Assembly (NCBI GenBank): GCA_022818135.1
Contig: JAFMSR010000005.1
Span: 18,227,716 to 18,291,715, forward strand
DNA: 64,000 bases
Source: Saxidomus purpurata
Taxonomy: Eukaryota > Mollusca > Bivalvia > Venerida > Veneridae
Direction of reading: 5' to 3'
This document shows positions 63,159 through 64,000 of this stretch, one piece after another. How positions within the stretch are numbered: position 1 is the stretch's first letter; the number at the start of each line of letters is the position of its first letter. The position numbers and the translations under genes are program-made. The notes under the pieces are model-generated. The model saw only the letters and a program-made list of their open reading frames with translations. It did no database searches and was not told the DNA's origin.

Positions 63159-64000
63159 TTATGTAACATAATTTTGTAATTACTGTGACATGTCGCTCTG
63201 AAATGCTACATTTCATGAACTTAACCTAGCAGAAAAAAAAGCTTTTAACACACTTCCCGAGTTCCATTAAGTGACTTAACACCTAGAAAAGACTAGATGT
63301 TCCTCTAAAAATGTCCATTATTGCAATACAAACACAGCTATTGATACTGTATGGATTTTAAAACATTGTGTCAATCCACGCTTACCCATAGCAATCCAGG
63401 AAAAGCCTTCCATGGGATGTTAACGATTATTGTTAACAATTGTTTCTACAATGCAGTTCTGTCTTTTATAAAGCATACACTTGTAGGATGAACAATACTT
63501 TAAGAATAAAATGTCATCTGATCTAAAATATTCTAAGTGTCACTTCTTCATGAATACTGTCACGCGAAAATGAAGAACATGTTTGTTTAATTAAGCCTTT
63601 CCATTTATAAAACTGCATGCTGTACAGGGATGCTGTACCTTGTTGATGCACTTGTTTTAATCAGAAATGGGATGATTTAAATCAGAAATGAGATGATTTA
63701 ACAAGATTTGTGATGATTTAGTGTCAGATGAACTCCGATGCTTTTGTTGTTTTTTCTGTTCACTGTGTTTTCAGTACAATTGCAGGATAGAAGGTTTTTA
63801 AGTACATGATTGGTAGGTCTGCTATACAGGGTACAATGATCAAAGTCCCCAGTCACTCCAACATACCATCGGCCTACAGACCCCTGGCAGAAAATATATA
63901 CACAAAAGCATGAATCCTCATACTACTAGAACAGGTAAGAAACAAGGTACATGTATTCATTAAAGCTCAAAGACTGAACTGTAAAAGACAACATTTTCAT
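63159..64000 (+). other. Intergenic sequence to the window edge
   Basis: AT-rich. A short local repeat of ATCAGAAATGRGATGATTTAA occurs at 63661-63720. No gene recognised. Confidence 0.55.

Overview
The window looks like AT-rich, intron-dominated DNA from a marine invertebrate, most likely a bivalve mollusc. The evidence is canonical GT-AG splice sites with long polypyrimidine tracts, AATAAA signals, tRNA-derived SINEs, an 8-bp-duplication hAT MITE, many minisatellites, and several short elements whose core is a 145-166 bp tandem repeat between palindromic ends. That last architecture is the one described for the bivalve 'pearl'-type and Helentron-associated elements. There are no operons, bacterial promoters, CRISPR arrays or long open frames. 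The species assignment is inference.

The one recognisable gene is on the minus strand: the 5' part of a polypyrimidine tract-binding protein gene (PTBP1/2/3, hnRNP I; hephaestus in flies). A TATA box near 46.87 kb precedes a coding first exon (46322-46540, 73 codons). A phase-0 intron of about 41 kb follows, then a 96-nt phase-0 exon (5159-5254) carrying the diagnostic K|RGSDEL...NDAKK segment of the PTB N-terminus. The RRM exons must lie beyond position 1. Two more GT donors inside intron 1, at 18160 and 9392, sit in phase 0 and could mark alternative first exons, which would give the protein different N-termini. At 24365-24577 (minus) lies a short coding-like 3' end with stop codon and poly(A) signal that I cannot assign.

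Right to left along the gene: 64.0-46.9 kb is 5' intergenic DNA with a 1.6-kb 20-bp satellite, an element full of TTCATGAA palindromes (57.9-59.3 kb), a core-repeat element (55.25-56.01 kb), a 46-bp minisatellite, a foldback element (50.4-50.9 kb), a hAT MITE (49.2-49.6 kb) and a SINE pair. The 46.3-5.3 kb stretch is intron 1, with a 509-bp inverted-repeat element (40.4-40.9 kb), three different minisatellites side by side (30.9-33.3 kb), a SINE with target-site duplication (27.5-27.9 kb), two core-repeat elements (25.8-26.8 and 20.8-22.4 kb, the latter with long poly-G runs) and a decayed DNA transposon (11.6-12.1 kb). The 5.2-0 kb stretch is intron 2, with another core-repeat element, a 23-bp minisatellite and two SINEs.

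Most of the remaining open frames are short, lack splice or codon support, and usually fall inside these repeats.
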